Origin: Halomonas sp.
GTDB taxonomy: Bacteria > Pseudomonadota > Gammaproteobacteria > Pseudomonadales > Halomonadaceae
Length of the DNA: 64,000 nucleotides
Assembly: GCF_014859505.1 (NCBI RefSeq)
Contig: NZ_JACUUD010000001.1
Location: forward strand, 26,110 to 90,109
Direction of reading: 5' to 3'
Part shown: in pieces, positions 45,122 through 54,359 of the stretch
Numbering within the stretch: position 1 is the first letter of the stretch
Layout: each line of letters opens with the position of its first letter
Notes under the pieces: model-generated
Databases searched by the model: none
What the model was told of the DNA's origin: nothing
The model's input: the letters and a program-made list of their open reading frames with translations, nothing else
Translations under genes and position numbers: made by a program

Positions 45122-46040
45122 ACTCCAGCACGCCAGGCTCCACGCCAGCCTCTACGCCCTCACCGCCCTTCTGCTGGCCGGCCAGGCCGCCTGGTTCTAT
45201 CTGGTCGGCGACTACGGCCGCATCCTGCTGCCGGCACTGCTCGCCCCGCTGCTGATCACGGCCGCCCTGATGCGCCTGGGCCAGCCCGAGACCGCCCGGC
45301 TATCGGCCTACCTGGTGCTGGTGTGCGGCTACCTGCTGGTCGCCATGGAGCTGCCTGTGCAGTCGTCCCTGGCACCCTTCTGGCTGGGCCTGCCACCCGT
45401 GCTGACCCTGCTGCTGTTGCCGCTGGGGCCGGCCATGCTGCTCAACCTCACCCTGACGCCGGTCTGGCTGCTGCTGGGCGAGAGCCTGCTCGACCTTGAC
45501 CTGGCGCTCGGCTACCTGAGCCTGGTGATGGTGGCCGGCCTGGCCCCCTGGGAGATCCTCCATCAGCGGGCCCTGCTGCAGGCGACTGACCCCCTCGACG
45601 AGGAATGCGATGCTATACGGCGCAGCGCCCTCCACGAGCGCCTGCACAGCGAATGCGAGCGCGCCGAGCTGCTCGACCAGCGCCTGGCGGTGATGGTCAT
45701 CCACCTGCCTCAGCTGGAGATGGCAGGCGAGCAGTTCGGCCCCGGGGCCAGAAGAGCCCTGCTCAAGTCCCTGTGCGACACGGTGGTCGGCTGCAGCCGC
45801 GACCACGACCTGCTCGGGCGCGAGGGGGATGCCGACTTCTGGCTGGTGCTGCCGGACACCTCCGAGAACGGCGCCCTGCTGGTTCGCCAGCGCCTCGAGG
45901 AGGCGCTGCATCGCAAGGTGCTGCTGGACACCGGCCCGGTGGAGTCACGCCTGACCGATTGCCATCTGGGCCGGGGCGAGTCGCCGCTACGCTTCATCCA
46001 GCGACTGCAGGCCACCGCCCAGCGACACGCCGAGTCCTGA
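45114..46040 (+). CDS. Membrane protein with degenerate GGDEF-like domain (tandem copy 2)
   Basis: A 308-residue protein with about five N-terminal membrane helices and a cytosolic GGDEF-like domain starting 'ATDPLDEECDAIRRSALHERLHSE', compared with 'ATTDPLTGLYNRRYF' in active enzymes. The signature position is 'LLGREGDADFWLVLPDTS': the residues around GDADF keep the fold but lose GG(D/E)EF. No catalysis is expected; it could bind nucleotide or act as a dimer partner. AAGGGAGCGGGAC precedes the ATG. It is probably a product of duplication with the gene upstream. Confidence 0.7.
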   Translation: MAELQHARLHASLYALTALLLAGQAAWFYLVGDYGRILLPALLAPLLITAALMRLGQPETARLSAYLVLVCGYLLVAMELPVQSSLAPFWLGLPPVLTLLLLPLGPAMLLNLTLTPVWLLLGESLLDLDLALGYLSLVMVAGLAPWEILHQRALLQATDPLDEECDAIRRSALHERLHSECERAELLDQRLAVMVIHLPQLEMAGEQFGPGARRALLKSLCDTVVGCSRDHDLLGREGDADFWLVLPDTSENGALLVRQRLEEALHRKVLLDTGPVESRLTDCHLGRGESPLRFIQRLQATAQRHAES

Positions 46041-46076
46041 TCCCGACCCCCAGGCCAGACCGACACGGAGTCTTAC

Positions 46077-47486
46077 TTGTACCTTGCCGACGCCCTCTAC
46101 CAGCTGACGCCTTCTCCTACCCTGCTGCTGCTGATCATCGCTGCCATCGCACTGGTCGAATCCCTGGCGCTGGTCGGCCTGCTGGTGCCCGGAGTGGTGC
46201 TGATCACCGCCGCTGCTTCCCTGGCGGGCCACCAGGAGCTGGCGCTGCCCGCCATCATGCTGGCCGCCTTCATCGGGGCGGTCCTCGGCGACTGGGCCAG
46301 CTTCTGGCTGGGCTATACCCAGCATCAGCGGGTGACACGGCTGTGGCCGTTGTCACGCCACCCGGAATGGCTGGCCCGGGGGGCGCGCTTCTTCCAGCGC
46401 TACGGCACCCTGTCGGTCTTCTTCGGGCGTTTCGTCGGCCCGGTGCGCCCGATGGTGCCGCTGATCGCCGGCATGCTCAGGATGTCACCGCGAGCCTTCA
46501 CCTGGGCCAACCTCGCCTCGGCGGCGCTGTGGGCACCCGCCTACGTGCTTCCGGGCTATCTGCTGGGGCGCACCTGGCAGCAGCTGCTCGACATCCCCGA
46601 GGGCGCTCGGCCGCTGCTGGTGGCCATGGCCGCCATCCTGGTAGCGCTGGCGGTGGTGTTCTCCTGGCTGCGCCAGCAGGTCGGCCGTAGCGGACGGCTC
46701 TACCGGCTGCTCGCCGTCGGCGCCCGTCGCCACCCGGTGATGCGCCGGCTGTGGCTGTCACAGAGCGCCCGCTCCAGGGGCGAGGTACCCCTGGCCAGCT
46801 GGCTGCTGCTGATCCTGTCGGTGGGCGGCGTCTCGGGTTGGACGCTGATGGTGATGCACCACGGTGCCGATGGCCCGCTGGTGATGGATGCGCGCCTGAA
46901 CGCCCTCTTCGCCTACCTGGCCACCCCCTGGCTGGAGACGGCAAGCCAGGCCCTGGCGCGGGTGGGCGACACCTATGGCGTGCTGGCCCTGGTGCTGCCC
47001 TGGGGGGGCTGGCTGCTGTGGCGACGGCGCCTGGACGCCTTCGCGCACATCGCCGGCGGGCTCGGCCTGATCGCCCTGCTCAACACCTGGGGCAAGGCCT
47101 TCTTCGACCGCCCGCGCCCGGGCACGCCGGACTACCTGACCGGCTCCATGGCCTACCCCAGCGCCCACACCTCCACGGCAGTGGTGCTGGCCGGGCTCGC
47201 CGCTGCCTTCATCGCCCGGGAGCTGCCCCACCACCTGCGCCACTGGGTCTACTGGGGCGCCCTGCTGTTCGCCGTGGTCATGGCGCTGTCGCGGCTCGCG
47301 ATCGGCGTGCACTGGTTCAGCGACCTGGTGGGCGGCGCCCTGCTGGGCCTGGTGGTCTGTGCGCTGGTCCAGCTCGCCTGGCAGGCCCGACCCCGCGCCC
47401 CGCTCGCCCCCTGCCCCTGGGCGTGGCTGGGCGTGGGGTCGCTGGCGCTGGTGGCGGCGCGCATCGCCTGGCTACCGCCGATCTAG
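46077..47486 (+). CDS. DedA - PAP2 phosphatase fusion membrane protein
   Basis: A 469-residue polytopic protein. Residues ~10-200 are a DedA/SNARE-associated domain ('FFGRFVGPVRPMVPLIAGM' with the two conserved Arg). Residues ~240-450 are a PAP2 phosphatase with 'KAFFDRPRP', 'YPSAHTS' and 'SRLAIGVHWFSDL', the three motifs complete. DedA proteins flip polyprenyl or other phospholipids, and PAP2 enzymes dephosphorylate such lipids, so a coupled undecaprenyl-phosphate or lipid function is inferred. The start is TTG 46077, with CGGAG 6 nt upstream; there is no suitable ATG. Confidence 0.88.
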   Translation: MYLADALYQLTPSPTLLLLIIAAIALVESLALVGLLVPGVVLITAAASLAGHQELALPAIMLAAFIGAVLGDWASFWLGYTQHQRVTRLWPLSRHPEWLARGARFFQRYGTLSVFFGRFVGPVRPMVPLIAGMLRMSPRAFTWANLASAALWAPAYVLPGYLLGRTWQQLLDIPEGARPLLVAMAAILVALAVVFSWLRQQVGRSGRLYRLLAVGARRHPVMRRLWLSQSARSRGEVPLASWLLLILSVGGVSGWTLMVMHHGADGPLVMDARLNALFAYLATPWLETASQALARVGDTYGVLALVLPWGGWLLWRRRLDAFAHIAGGLGLIALLNTWGKAFFDRPRPGTPDYLTGSMAYPSAHTSTAVVLAGLAAAFIARELPHHLRHWVYWGALLFAVVMALSRLAIGVHWFSDLVGGALLGLVVCALVQLAWQARPRAPLAPCPWAWLGVGSLALVAARIAWLPPI

Positions 47487-47496
47487 GCCCGTGGCG

Positions 47497-48120
47497 TCAG
47501 CCCAGCGCGAGCCACAGGCCGACGCCCACCATCAGCGCGCCGGCGATACGGTTGAGCAGACGCACATTGCCATCCTGACCAAGCAGACGCCGCAGCCGGC
47601 TGCCGCCGGCCGCATAGAGGGTCAGGCAGGCGAACTCGATGATGAGGATCATGGCGATCAATACGACGAGCTGACCGCCCAGCGGGCGCGAGGCATCGAG
47701 GAACGGCGGCAGCAGGGCCACGAAGAAGGCCCAGCCCTTGGGATTGGCCACCGCCGTCACGAACCCCTGAAGGGCCAGCTGGCCGCGGCTCGCCGGCGCG
47801 AGCTCGAGCTCCTCCAGCGGAATCGCCATGCGCCCCCGGGAGCGCCACATCATCACCCCCAGGTAGACCAGGTAGGCGCCGCCCAGCCACTTGAAGAGCG
47901 CGAAGAGCTCCGGCTGGCGAAGCATCAGGGCGGCCACCCCGGCCCCGGCGGCGGCGGCCACCAGGCCCACCCCCACCAGCTCCCCGGCCATCATCCACAG
48001 GGTGCGCCGTACCCCCTGGGTCATGCCCAGCACCATGGCCAGGGTCATGCACATGCCCGGAGTGATGGAGACGAACAGGAAGGTCGGCACGAACACCGAC
48101 AGCAGCTTGAGGCTGATCAC
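47497..48120 (-). CDS. LysE/RhtB-family amino-acid exporter
   Basis: A 207-residue inner-membrane protein with about six helices. The opening '[14 protein letters not shown]' and '[14 protein letters not shown]'-like '[19 protein letters not shown]' (core 'NPKGWAFF') match LysE/RhtB exporters of amino acids or homoserine lactones. The GTG start at 48120 overlaps the ubiX stop (GTGA). The substrate is unknown. It converges with the DedA-PAP2 gene with a 10-bp gap. Confidence 0.88.
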   Translation of the reverse strand: MISLKLLSVFVPTFLFVSITPGMCMTLAMVLGMTQGVRRTLWMMAGELVGVGLVAAAAGAGVAALMLRQPELFALFKWLGGAYLVYLGVMMWRSRGRMAIPLEELELAPASRGQLALQGFVTAVANPKGWAFFVALLPPFLDASRPLGGQLVVLIAMILIIEFACLTLYAAGGSRLRRLLGQDGNVRLLNRIAGALMVGVGLWLALG

Positions 48121-48746
48121 GGCTCTCCCCAGCGCGGCATCAGGTGGTGCTCGATGCCGAGCTGGTTGAGGATCCGCGCCACGATGAAGTCGACCAGGTC
48201 ATCGATGGTGGTGGGCTGATGATAGAAGCCCGGCGCCGCGGGCAGCATCACCGCGCCGAGCCGGGTGAGATTCAGCATGTGCTCCAGATGAATGGCCGAG
48301 AGGGGCGTCTCGCGCAGCACCAGCACCAGCTGGCGGCGCTCCTTGAGGGCCACATCGGCGGCGCGCTCGATCAGGTTGTTGCTGGCCCCCGTGGCCACCG
48401 CCGAGAGGGTGCCGGTGGAGCAGGGACAGATCACCATGGAAGACGGGGCCCCGGAGCCCGAGGCCACCGGGGCCATCCAGTCCTCGCGACCGAAGCAGCG
48501 GATCTGCCCGGACCGGGCGCCGCTGCGCGCGACGAGCACCTCGGCCAGCCGCTCGGGCCGCGCCGGCAGCTCGATATCGGTCTCGGTGGCGATCACCAGA
48601 TGCGCCGCCTTGGAGATCATCACCCACACCTCGCGCTCGGCGGCCACAAGCGCCTCGATCAGCCGCAGGCCGTACTGGGCGCCGGAGGCGCCGGTCAGCG
48701 CCACCGTCACCGGCGGGCCGAAGGTGCCCTGCTGCCGCTCACCCAT
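48117..48746 (-). CDS. ubiX: Flavin prenyltransferase UbiX
   Basis: A 209-residue flavoprotein that makes prenylated FMN for UbiD in ubiquinone synthesis. '[17 protein letters not shown]' (residues ~15-31) and '[24 protein letters not shown]' (core '[15 protein letters not shown]') are diagnostic; '[15 protein letters not shown]' follows. I start at ATG 48746, overlapping the end of mpl by 8 nt. The track start at 48788 is inside mpl. Confidence 0.94.
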   Translation of the reverse strand: MGERQQGTFGPPVTVALTGASGAQYGLRLIEALVAAEREVWVMISKAAHLVIATETDIELPARPERLAEVLVARSGARSGQIRCFGREDWMAPVASGSGAPSSMVICPCSTGTLSAVATGASNNLIERAADVALKERRQLVLVLRETPLSAIHLEHMLNLTRLGAVMLPAAPGFYHQPTTIDDLVDFIVARILNQLGIEHHLMPRWGEP

Positions 48747-50130
48747 GAGCCACCTCCAGCGCGGCCAGCAGCTTCTCGTGGATGCCACCGAAGCCGCCGT
48801 TGGACATCACCACGATGCGATCGTAGGGCCGCGCCTCGGCCACCAGTGCCGCCACCAGGGCATCGATGTCCTCTTCCAGATGCGCCGGCACCGGGCTCGC
48901 CGCGAGCACTGGGGCAAGCGACCAGTCCAGCCCCGAGGGCTGGTACCAGAAGGCCGCATCGGCGGCGGCCACGCAGTCCGCCAGGCGGTCGCGCAGGTTG
49001 CCCAGGCGCATGGTGTTGGAACGCGGCTCGATCACCGCCAGCAGCCGCCCCCGGGCGGTGGCGGCACGCAGCCCCACGAGGGTAGCGGCAATGGCCGTGG
49101 GGTGATGGGCGAAGTCATCGATCACCTGGATGCCGCCCACCTCGCCGCGCAGCTCCTGCCGCCGCCGCGGGGTCTCGAAACGCGCCAGGGCCGCCGCCCC
49201 CCGGGCGAGATCGACCCCGCAGGCATGCACGGCGGCCAGCGCCGCCAGGGCGTTGCGGGCGTTGTAGGCGCCGGTAAGCGGCCAGTCCACCACGGCGTCC
49301 TCGTCGATCCTGTCGCCGCCCTCCCCCTGCTGGTGGATCACCCGGAAGCGCGAGGCGTCCTCGCGCTCGAGCTCGTAGCGCCAGGGGCTCTCGGCGGCGC
49401 TGCCGAAGCGCGCCACCGGTGTCCAGGCCCCCATCGCGAGCACACGGTCGAGCGCCGGCTCGCCGTCGGCCACCAGCAGCCGTCCCCGACCAGGCACGGT
49501 GCGTACCAGATGGTGGAACTGCCGCTCGATGGCGGCGAGGTCCTCGAAGATGTCAGCGTGGTCGAACTCCAAGTTGCCCAGCACCGCAATCTCGGGGCGG
49601 TAGTGGACGAACTTGGAGCGCTTGTCGAAGAAGGCGGTGTCGTACTCATCGGCCTCCACCACGAAGGGGGCGTCATGGGCACCGAGGCGCGCCGAGAGGC
49701 CGAAGTTGCGGGGCACCCCGCCGATCAGAAAGCCCGGTGAAAGCCCCGCGGACTCCAGCAGCCAGGCGACGAGGCTCGCCGTGGTGGTCTTGCCGTGGGT
49801 GCCGGCCACGGCGATCACCCGCCGCCCGGGCAGCACCTGCTCGGCCAGCCACTGGGGGCCGGAGACGTAGGGCAGGCCCTGGTCGAGCACCGCCTCCACC
49901 TCGGGGTTGCCCCGGGAGAGCGCGTTGCCGATCACCACCAGATCGGGGCGCGGCGCGAGGTTGGCCGGGGCATAGCCCTCGCGCAGCGCGATGCCCGCCT
50001 CCTCGAGCTGGGTGCTCATGGGTGGATAGACCCCCGCATCCGAGCCGCTGACCGTATGGCCCAGTTCCCGGGCCAACAGCGCCAGGCTGCCCATGAAGGT
50101 GCCGCAGATACCGAGGATATGGACGTGCAT
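48739..50130 (-). CDS. mpl: UDP-MurNAc:L-Ala-gamma-D-Glu-meso-DAP ligase (murein recycling)
   Basis: A 463-residue Mur ligase. It opens '[22 protein letters not shown]', with the ATP-binding loop '[15 protein letters not shown]', '[10 protein letters not shown]' and '[10 protein letters not shown]', all specific to Mpl. It reattaches recycled tripeptide to UDP-MurNAc. ATG 50130 with AGGAGAG upstream is chosen instead of track 50226. It is the first gene of mpl-ubiX-lysE, all overlapping. Confidence 0.94.
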   Translation of the reverse strand: MHVHILGICGTFMGSLALLARELGHTVSGSDAGVYPPMSTQLEEAGIALREGYAPANLAPRPDLVVIGNALSRGNPEVEAVLDQGLPYVSGPQWLAEQVLPGRRVIAVAGTHGKTTTASLVAWLLESAGLSPGFLIGGVPRNFGLSARLGAHDAPFVVEADEYDTAFFDKRSKFVHYRPEIAVLGNLEFDHADIFEDLAAIERQFHHLVRTVPGRGRLLVADGEPALDRVLAMGAWTPVARFGSAAESPWRYELEREDASRFRVIHQQGEGGDRIDEDAVVDWPLTGAYNARNALAALAAVHACGVDLARGAAALARFETPRRRQELRGEVGGIQVIDDFAHHPTAIAATLVGLRAATARGRLLAVIEPRSNTMRLGNLRDRLADCVAAADAAFWYQPSGLDWSLAPVLAASPVPAHLEEDIDALVAALVAEARPYDRIVVMSNGGFGGIHEKLLAALEVAHG

Positions 50131-50347
50131 GCGCTCTCCTGACTGCCGGCTTGCGCCGCGGCATCCCACCGCGGCAAGGTGAGGCGAGACTAGCATGGCG
50201 CCAGGTGCCCCTCCAGCGCCCAACATGAGGCAATCAGGCCAACCAATGGCGAGGGGGCCGGATGCAGCCTCGGCCGCTTTCGGCTAGAATCCTCCGACTT
50301 TCGTCACCCATCCACGAACAGCAGCGACCAGGAGCAGGAACAGCCCC

Positions 50348-51604
50348 ATGGCCCACAATGCCTTCTACGCCCAGTCCGGCGGCGTCACCGCCGTGATCAA
50401 TGCCAGCGCCTGCGGCGTGATCGAGGCCTGCCGCCGTCACCCGGACCGGATCGGCAAGGTCTTCGCTGGCCACAACGGCATCATCGGCGCCCTCACCGAG
50501 GACCTGATCGACGTGAGCCGGGAATCCGACGAGGCGATCGCCGCGCTGCGCCACACCCCGGGCGGCGCCTTCGGCTCCTGCCGCTACAAGCTCAAGGACA
50601 TCGAGAGCCACCGCGCCCAGTACGAGCGGCTGATCGAGGTGTTCCGCGCCCACGACATCCGCTACTTCTTCTACAACGGCGGCGGCGACAGCGCCGACAC
50701 CTGCCTCAAGGTCTCCCAGCTCTCCGAGAAGCTCGGCTACCCGCTCACCGCCATCCACGTGCCCAAGACCGTGGACAACGACCTGCCGATCACCGACAAC
50801 TCCCCCGGCTTCGGTAGCGTGGCCAAGTACATCGCCACCTCCACCCTGGAGGCCTCGCTGGATATCGCCTCCATGTGCGCCACCTCCACCAAGGTGTTCG
50901 TGCTCGAGGTGATGGGCCGCCACGCCGGCTGGATCGCCGCCGCCGGGGGACTCGCCGGGCAGGGCGAGAGCGAGCCACCCCACTTGATCATCTTCCCCGA
51001 GGTAGCCTTCAACCGCGAAGCGGTGATGGCCAGGGTCGACGAAGCGGTCAAGACCTACGGCTACTGCGTGATCGTGGTGTCCGAGGGCGCCCGCTACCAG
51101 GACGGCACCTTCCTGGCCGACTCCGGCAACACCGATGCCTTCGGCCATCGACAGCTCGGCGGCGTGGCCCCGACGCTCGCCGGCATGGTCAAGCAGGACC
51201 TGGGCTACAAGTACCACTGGGCGGTGGCCGACTACCTGCAGCGCGCCGCCCGCCACCTGGCCTCCAGGACCGACGTGGAGCAGGCCTACGCGGTGGGCGA
51301 GAAGGCAGTGGAGCTGGCGCTGGCCGGCAAGAACTCGATGATGCCGGCCATCAGGCGGGTATCCGAGACCCCCTACGCCTGGACCATCGAGCCCGCCCCG
51401 CTGGCGGAGGTCGCCAATCGCGAGAAGTTCATGCCCAGGGAGTACATCCGCGAGGACGGTTTCGGTATCACCGAGGCGTGCCGCCAGTACCTGTCGCCGC
51501 TGATCCAGGGAGAGGACTTCCCGCCCTTCGAGAACGGCCTGCCCAAGGTCGCGAAGCTTGCCCTCCACCGGGTCGAGCGCAAGCTGCCGACGTTCACGAT
51601 CTAG
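50348..51604 (+). CDS. pfp: Pyrophosphate-dependent 6-phosphofructokinase
   Basis: A 418-residue PfkA-fold enzyme. The PPi type is indicated by 'VPKTVDNDLP' (Lys in place of Gly of ATP enzymes) and 'GGGDSADT' in place of GGDGS; 'GRHAGWIAAAGGLA' and 'SEGARYQDG' support the family. It interconverts fructose-6-P and fructose-1,6-bisP reversibly using PPi. Halomonads lack or make little use of ATP-PFK, so this may serve gluconeogenesis. A -10-like TAGAAT lies at 50285-50290. It is divergent from mpl, and near ppa, which uses the same pool. Confidence 0.9.
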   Translation: MAHNAFYAQSGGVTAVINASACGVIEACRRHPDRIGKVFAGHNGIIGALTEDLIDVSRESDEAIAALRHTPGGAFGSCRYKLKDIESHRAQYERLIEVFRAHDIRYFFYNGGGDSADTCLKVSQLSEKLGYPLTAIHVPKTVDNDLPITDNSPGFGSVAKYIATSTLEASLDIASMCATSTKVFVLEVMGRHAGWIAAAGGLAGQGESEPPHLIIFPEVAFNREAVMARVDEAVKTYGYCVIVVSEGARYQDGTFLADSGNTDAFGHRQLGGVAPTLAGMVKQDLGYKYHWAVADYLQRAARHLASRTDVEQAYAVGEKAVELALAGKNSMMPAIRRVSETPYAWTIEPAPLAEVANREKFMPREYIREDGFGITEACRQYLSPLIQGEDFPPFENGLPKVAKLALHRVERKLPTFTI

Positions 51605-51629
51605 GCGGCAAGCCTCCCTCATCAACCAC

Positions 51630-51668
51630 AAGACGCAAGCCAAGGGTTCCCCTGGTGGCTTGCGCCTT
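51630..51668. terminator. Bidirectional hairpin between pfp and the pseudokinase gene
   Basis: CGCAAGCCA pairs with TGGCTTGCG, flanked by AAG/CTT and with an inner AGGG/CCCT stem. It lies between two convergent genes, with T-rich sequence beyond on the plus strand. Confidence 0.65.
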
Positions 51669-51706
51669 GTCGCTTGTGCCTTGTTATTGATCGCTAGCCG
51701 AAGGGC

Positions 51707-53440
51707 CTACTTCAACAGCCAGGTGAGGATCAGCAACAGCAGCAGGATGCCCGCCACGCCCTGCCAGAAGTGGCCAGGGTCGCGGAAGAATCGCCGGCCG
51801 CTGGGCGGAGAGGCGTCACGGCGATCCGAGGCAAGGGGCAGACGCAGCTCGCGCCGGAACTCCGACATGCGCCGGTAGCGCAGCGAGCGCTGGGGATCCA
51901 GCGCACGCCGCAGCGCCTCGTCCAGCGCCGGCGGCACCTCGGGGTTGCGGGTCCGCGCGCTGCGATAGGCCAGCTGTTCCAGGTCGGTGTGGCTACGCAG
52001 CCGGTTGGGCGCGAGCTCGTAGGGCAGCTCCCCGGTGAGCAACCAGTAGACGGTGGAGGCGCAGGAGTACTGGTCGCTGCGCCGGCCGACCGTGTCGTCC
52101 AGGGCATACTCGGGGGCGCTGTGCTCGGTCAACCCCACCTGGCGCAACAGCTCCCGGGCTTCTCGGTGCCTGCCTCCCTCACGGGCCCGGCAGGCGCTGA
52201 GGTCAGTCAGCACCACCTGGCCGTGGCGGTCGATCATCACGTTACCGGGGTGCACCTGCTGGTGCAGGATGTCGCGGTGGTGCAGCGCCTGAATCGCCTT
52301 GCCGAGCTGGTTGGCGATATCCAGGCGCTGCATCAGGCTCGCCTGGGGATGGCGCCGGGCCCACTCGGTCAAGGTCTCCCCGTCCACATAGGCCATCAGG
52401 TAGTAGAGGTAGCGACGCGGCCGCGAGGACTCCATGATCCGCACCACGAAGGGCGACTTGACCCGTTCCACCACCCACTGCTGAAGCAGGAAATGCTCCA
52501 GGTAGACATTACGGTTGGAGAGTTCCGGGCTGGGTGCCTTCATCACCATGTCCCGCTCGGTACTAATATCGCGGACCCGATAGACCCGCGACTGGGCGGT
52601 TCGCGACAGCACCGCCTTGATCTCCAGGCCGTCCAGGCGATCCCCCGGCGAGAGCTCGGGGGGGATCGGCAGATCGCCATAGGCACGGCCTGGGTGGTCC
52701 GGCTGCTCGTCGGGCAGATCATCGATGCGCACCAGCTGGAAGCAAAACTGCTCGGCGCCGTAGCCTCGGGCCTGGGCCCGCTGCACCGCCGCCTCGGCCA
52801 GGCGATCGCAGGCGGCGTTGAGGTCACTGGCATCCTGGCGAATCAGCTGAACATACTCCGACGGCATCAGGGTGCCCAGCACCGCCTGGGTGGTGAAAAG
52901 GAAGATGTCACCCTGCTTGATGGGAAACTGGGCGTAGTCGATGTCGATGCTGCCATCCATGCCGAGCGCCCGGGAGGGATAGCGGTAGCCGCCCAGGTCG
53001 GTGACGTGGTCGCGGCTGAGCTGCTCGAACTCGGCGCCGCGCAGACGAAACACCAGGGTATCGCCAAGGTGGAACAGGTGGGCGGTGCGGCCACGGTAAA
53101 TCATGGCAGACAGCGACGAGACATAGCTGCCCTCGGTGACGCACTGGCTCTGGCTGTAGCACCAGCCGTTGAGGGCGCGCAGCACCCGGGTGGCGGAGGT
53201 CTTGACGTCCCAGTGATCCGGTGTGGAATAGTAGTCGGCCAGGAAGCCGCGCACGCTGAGATCGCCGGCCTGCTTGGCCATGGAGTTGCGCTGGGTGGAG
53301 TCGCTGATCACCGCACAGGCGCCCTTGGCATTGAGCTGCCCGATCTGGGGCAGGCGCATCGACATGGAGCTGCGGTGGTGGCGCCGGTCCGGCGCCACAA
53401 AGGCCTGGCCATAACTCAATGACAGCTGCGCAGATCCCAA
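51707..53440 (-). CDS. PP2C-like/kinase-like fusion with both active sites degenerate, membrane-anchored
   Basis: A 577-residue protein: PP2C-like domain (~1-250), Ser/Thr-kinase-like domain (~275-540) and a C-terminal membrane helix ('GILLLLLILTWLLK'). It belongs to the bacterial bifunctional phosphatase/kinase family, but catalytic residues are lost. In the phosphatase part the metal-binding motifs are replaced: 'ISDSTQRN' for ADG-type, 'FTTQAVLG' for TDGV-type, 'GAEQFCFQ' for DN-type. In the kinase part the HRD loop is 'HQQVHPGN' (Asp to Gln, Lys to His) and DFG is 'DLS'; the ATP Lys ('MVMKAPS') is kept. A signalling scaffold is inferred. The start is TTG 53440, 7 nt after AAGGAG; the track extends it to 53533. 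Confidence 0.78.
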   Translation of the reverse strand: MGSAQLSLSYGQAFVAPDRRHHRSSMSMRLPQIGQLNAKGACAVISDSTQRNSMAKQAGDLSVRGFLADYYSTPDHWDVKTSATRVLRALNGWCYSQSQCVTEGSYVSSLSAMIYRGRTAHLFHLGDTLVFRLRGAEFEQLSRDHVTDLGGYRYPSRALGMDGSIDIDYAQFPIKQGDIFLFTTQAVLGTLMPSEYVQLIRQDASDLNAACDRLAEAAVQRAQARGYGAEQFCFQLVRIDDLPDEQPDHPGRAYGDLPIPPELSPGDRLDGLEIKAVLSRTAQSRVYRVRDISTERDMVMKAPSPELSNRNVYLEHFLLQQWVVERVKSPFVVRIMESSRPRRYLYYLMAYVDGETLTEWARRHPQASLMQRLDIANQLGKAIQALHHRDILHQQVHPGNVMIDRHGQVVLTDLSACRAREGGRHREARELLRQVGLTEHSAPEYALDDTVGRRSDQYSCASTVYWLLTGELPYELAPNRLRSHTDLEQLAYRSARTRNPEVPPALDEALRRALDPQRSLRYRRMSEFRRELRLPLASDRRDASPPSGRRFFRDPGHFWQGVAGILLLLLILTWLLK

Positions 53441-53615
53441 GAGGCTTCTCCTTGACCGCCGGGTCGATCTTACTTGGGGTCGCCGGCCACCCTGGTTGGC
53501 AGCCGGCGAACCCCGCCGGGGCCCATGATACACTTCCGTCGTCTCCGCGTGGTGTCAACCAAAGCCGCAGCGCTTTCCCGGGGGTAGGCACCCAGGTCGC
53601 GACACCTATGTCGCA

Positions 53616-53645
53616 TTGGTAATCCCTGCGCCCGCTCCGTATACT
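53616..53645 (+). promoter_or_regulatory. Probable ppa promoter
   Basis: TTGGTA, an 18-bp spacer and TATACT, about 60 nt before the ppa start codon. It is the best sigma-70-like pair in this 264-bp divergent gap. The other half of the gap holds the leader of the pseudokinase gene with a TTGACA on the minus strand but no well-spaced -10. Confidence 0.5.
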
Positions 53646-53704
53646 TCCGCAGATTTTTTCGCTCAGCGATGTGCCAAGCTGATTTCCAACCCAAGGAAGC
53701 GACG

Positions 53705-54235
53705 ATGAACTTCGACAACATCCCCGCCGGCAAGGACCTCCCCAACGACGTCTACGTGGCGATCGAGATACCGGCCAACCATGCCCCGATCAAGTACGAG
53801 ATCGACAAGGACATGGGGACCCTGCTGGTCGACCGCTTCATGGCCACGCCGATGTTCTATCCGGCCAACTACGGCTTCATCCCGCACACCCTGGCCGACG
53901 ATGGCGACGCCCTGGACGCCCTGGTGGTGACCCCCTACCCGGTCCAGCCTGGCTGCATCATCCGTGCCCGTCCGGTCGGCATCCTCAACATGACCGATGA
54001 GGCAGGCGAAGACGCCAAGCTGGTCTGCGTGCCCCACGCCAAGCTCACCAGCCTGTACGACGACGTCCAGGAAGTCACCGATCTGCCCGAACTGCTGCGC
54101 CAGCAGATCGCCCACTTCTTCGAGAACTACAAGGATCTCGAGAAGGGGAAATGGGTCAAGGTCGAGTCCTGGGAAGGCGTCGAGGCCGCCCGCAAGGCCA
54201 TCGAGAAGGCCGTGGTCGCCTACGAGAAGGCTTGA
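53705..54235 (+). CDS. ppa: Inorganic pyrophosphatase
   Basis: A 176-residue family I soluble pyrophosphatase. The metal-site signature '[11 protein letters not shown]' (about residues 66-76), 'KYEIDKDMG' and '[12 protein letters not shown]' are typical. It hydrolyses PPi and so drives biosynthesis. ATG 53705 has AAGGAAG upstream; the track start is 36 nt earlier. It is close to pfp, which needs PPi, so the two compete for substrate. Confidence 0.96.
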   Translation: MNFDNIPAGKDLPNDVYVAIEIPANHAPIKYEIDKDMGTLLVDRFMATPMFYPANYGFIPHTLADDGDALDALVVTPYPVQPGCIIRARPVGILNMTDEAGEDAKLVCVPHAKLTSLYDDVQEVTDLPELLRQQIAHFFENYKDLEKGKWVKVESWEGVEAARKAIEKAVVAYEKA

Positions 54236-54291
54236 CCCTCTCGCCGGCCACAATCAGTTGGCCGGCATGCCATACCCCGGCATAACAGACA

Positions 54292-54329
54292 ACACAGCAG
54301 GGCCGCCCCATGGGGCGGCCCTGCTGTGT
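54292..54329. terminator. Bidirectional terminator after ppa (38-nt perfect palindrome)
   Basis: ACACAGCAGGGCCGCCCCA followed directly by its exact reverse complement, between two convergent genes. No mismatch and no spacer. Confidence 0.8.
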
Positions 54330-54359
54330 GGAAGAGACATGCCGGGAGAGCGGTGGCGG

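Noticed and set aside
53441-53580. TTGACA on the minus strand as promoter of the pseudokinase gene
   Set aside because: The nearest TATCAT lies 22 bp away, outside normal spacing.
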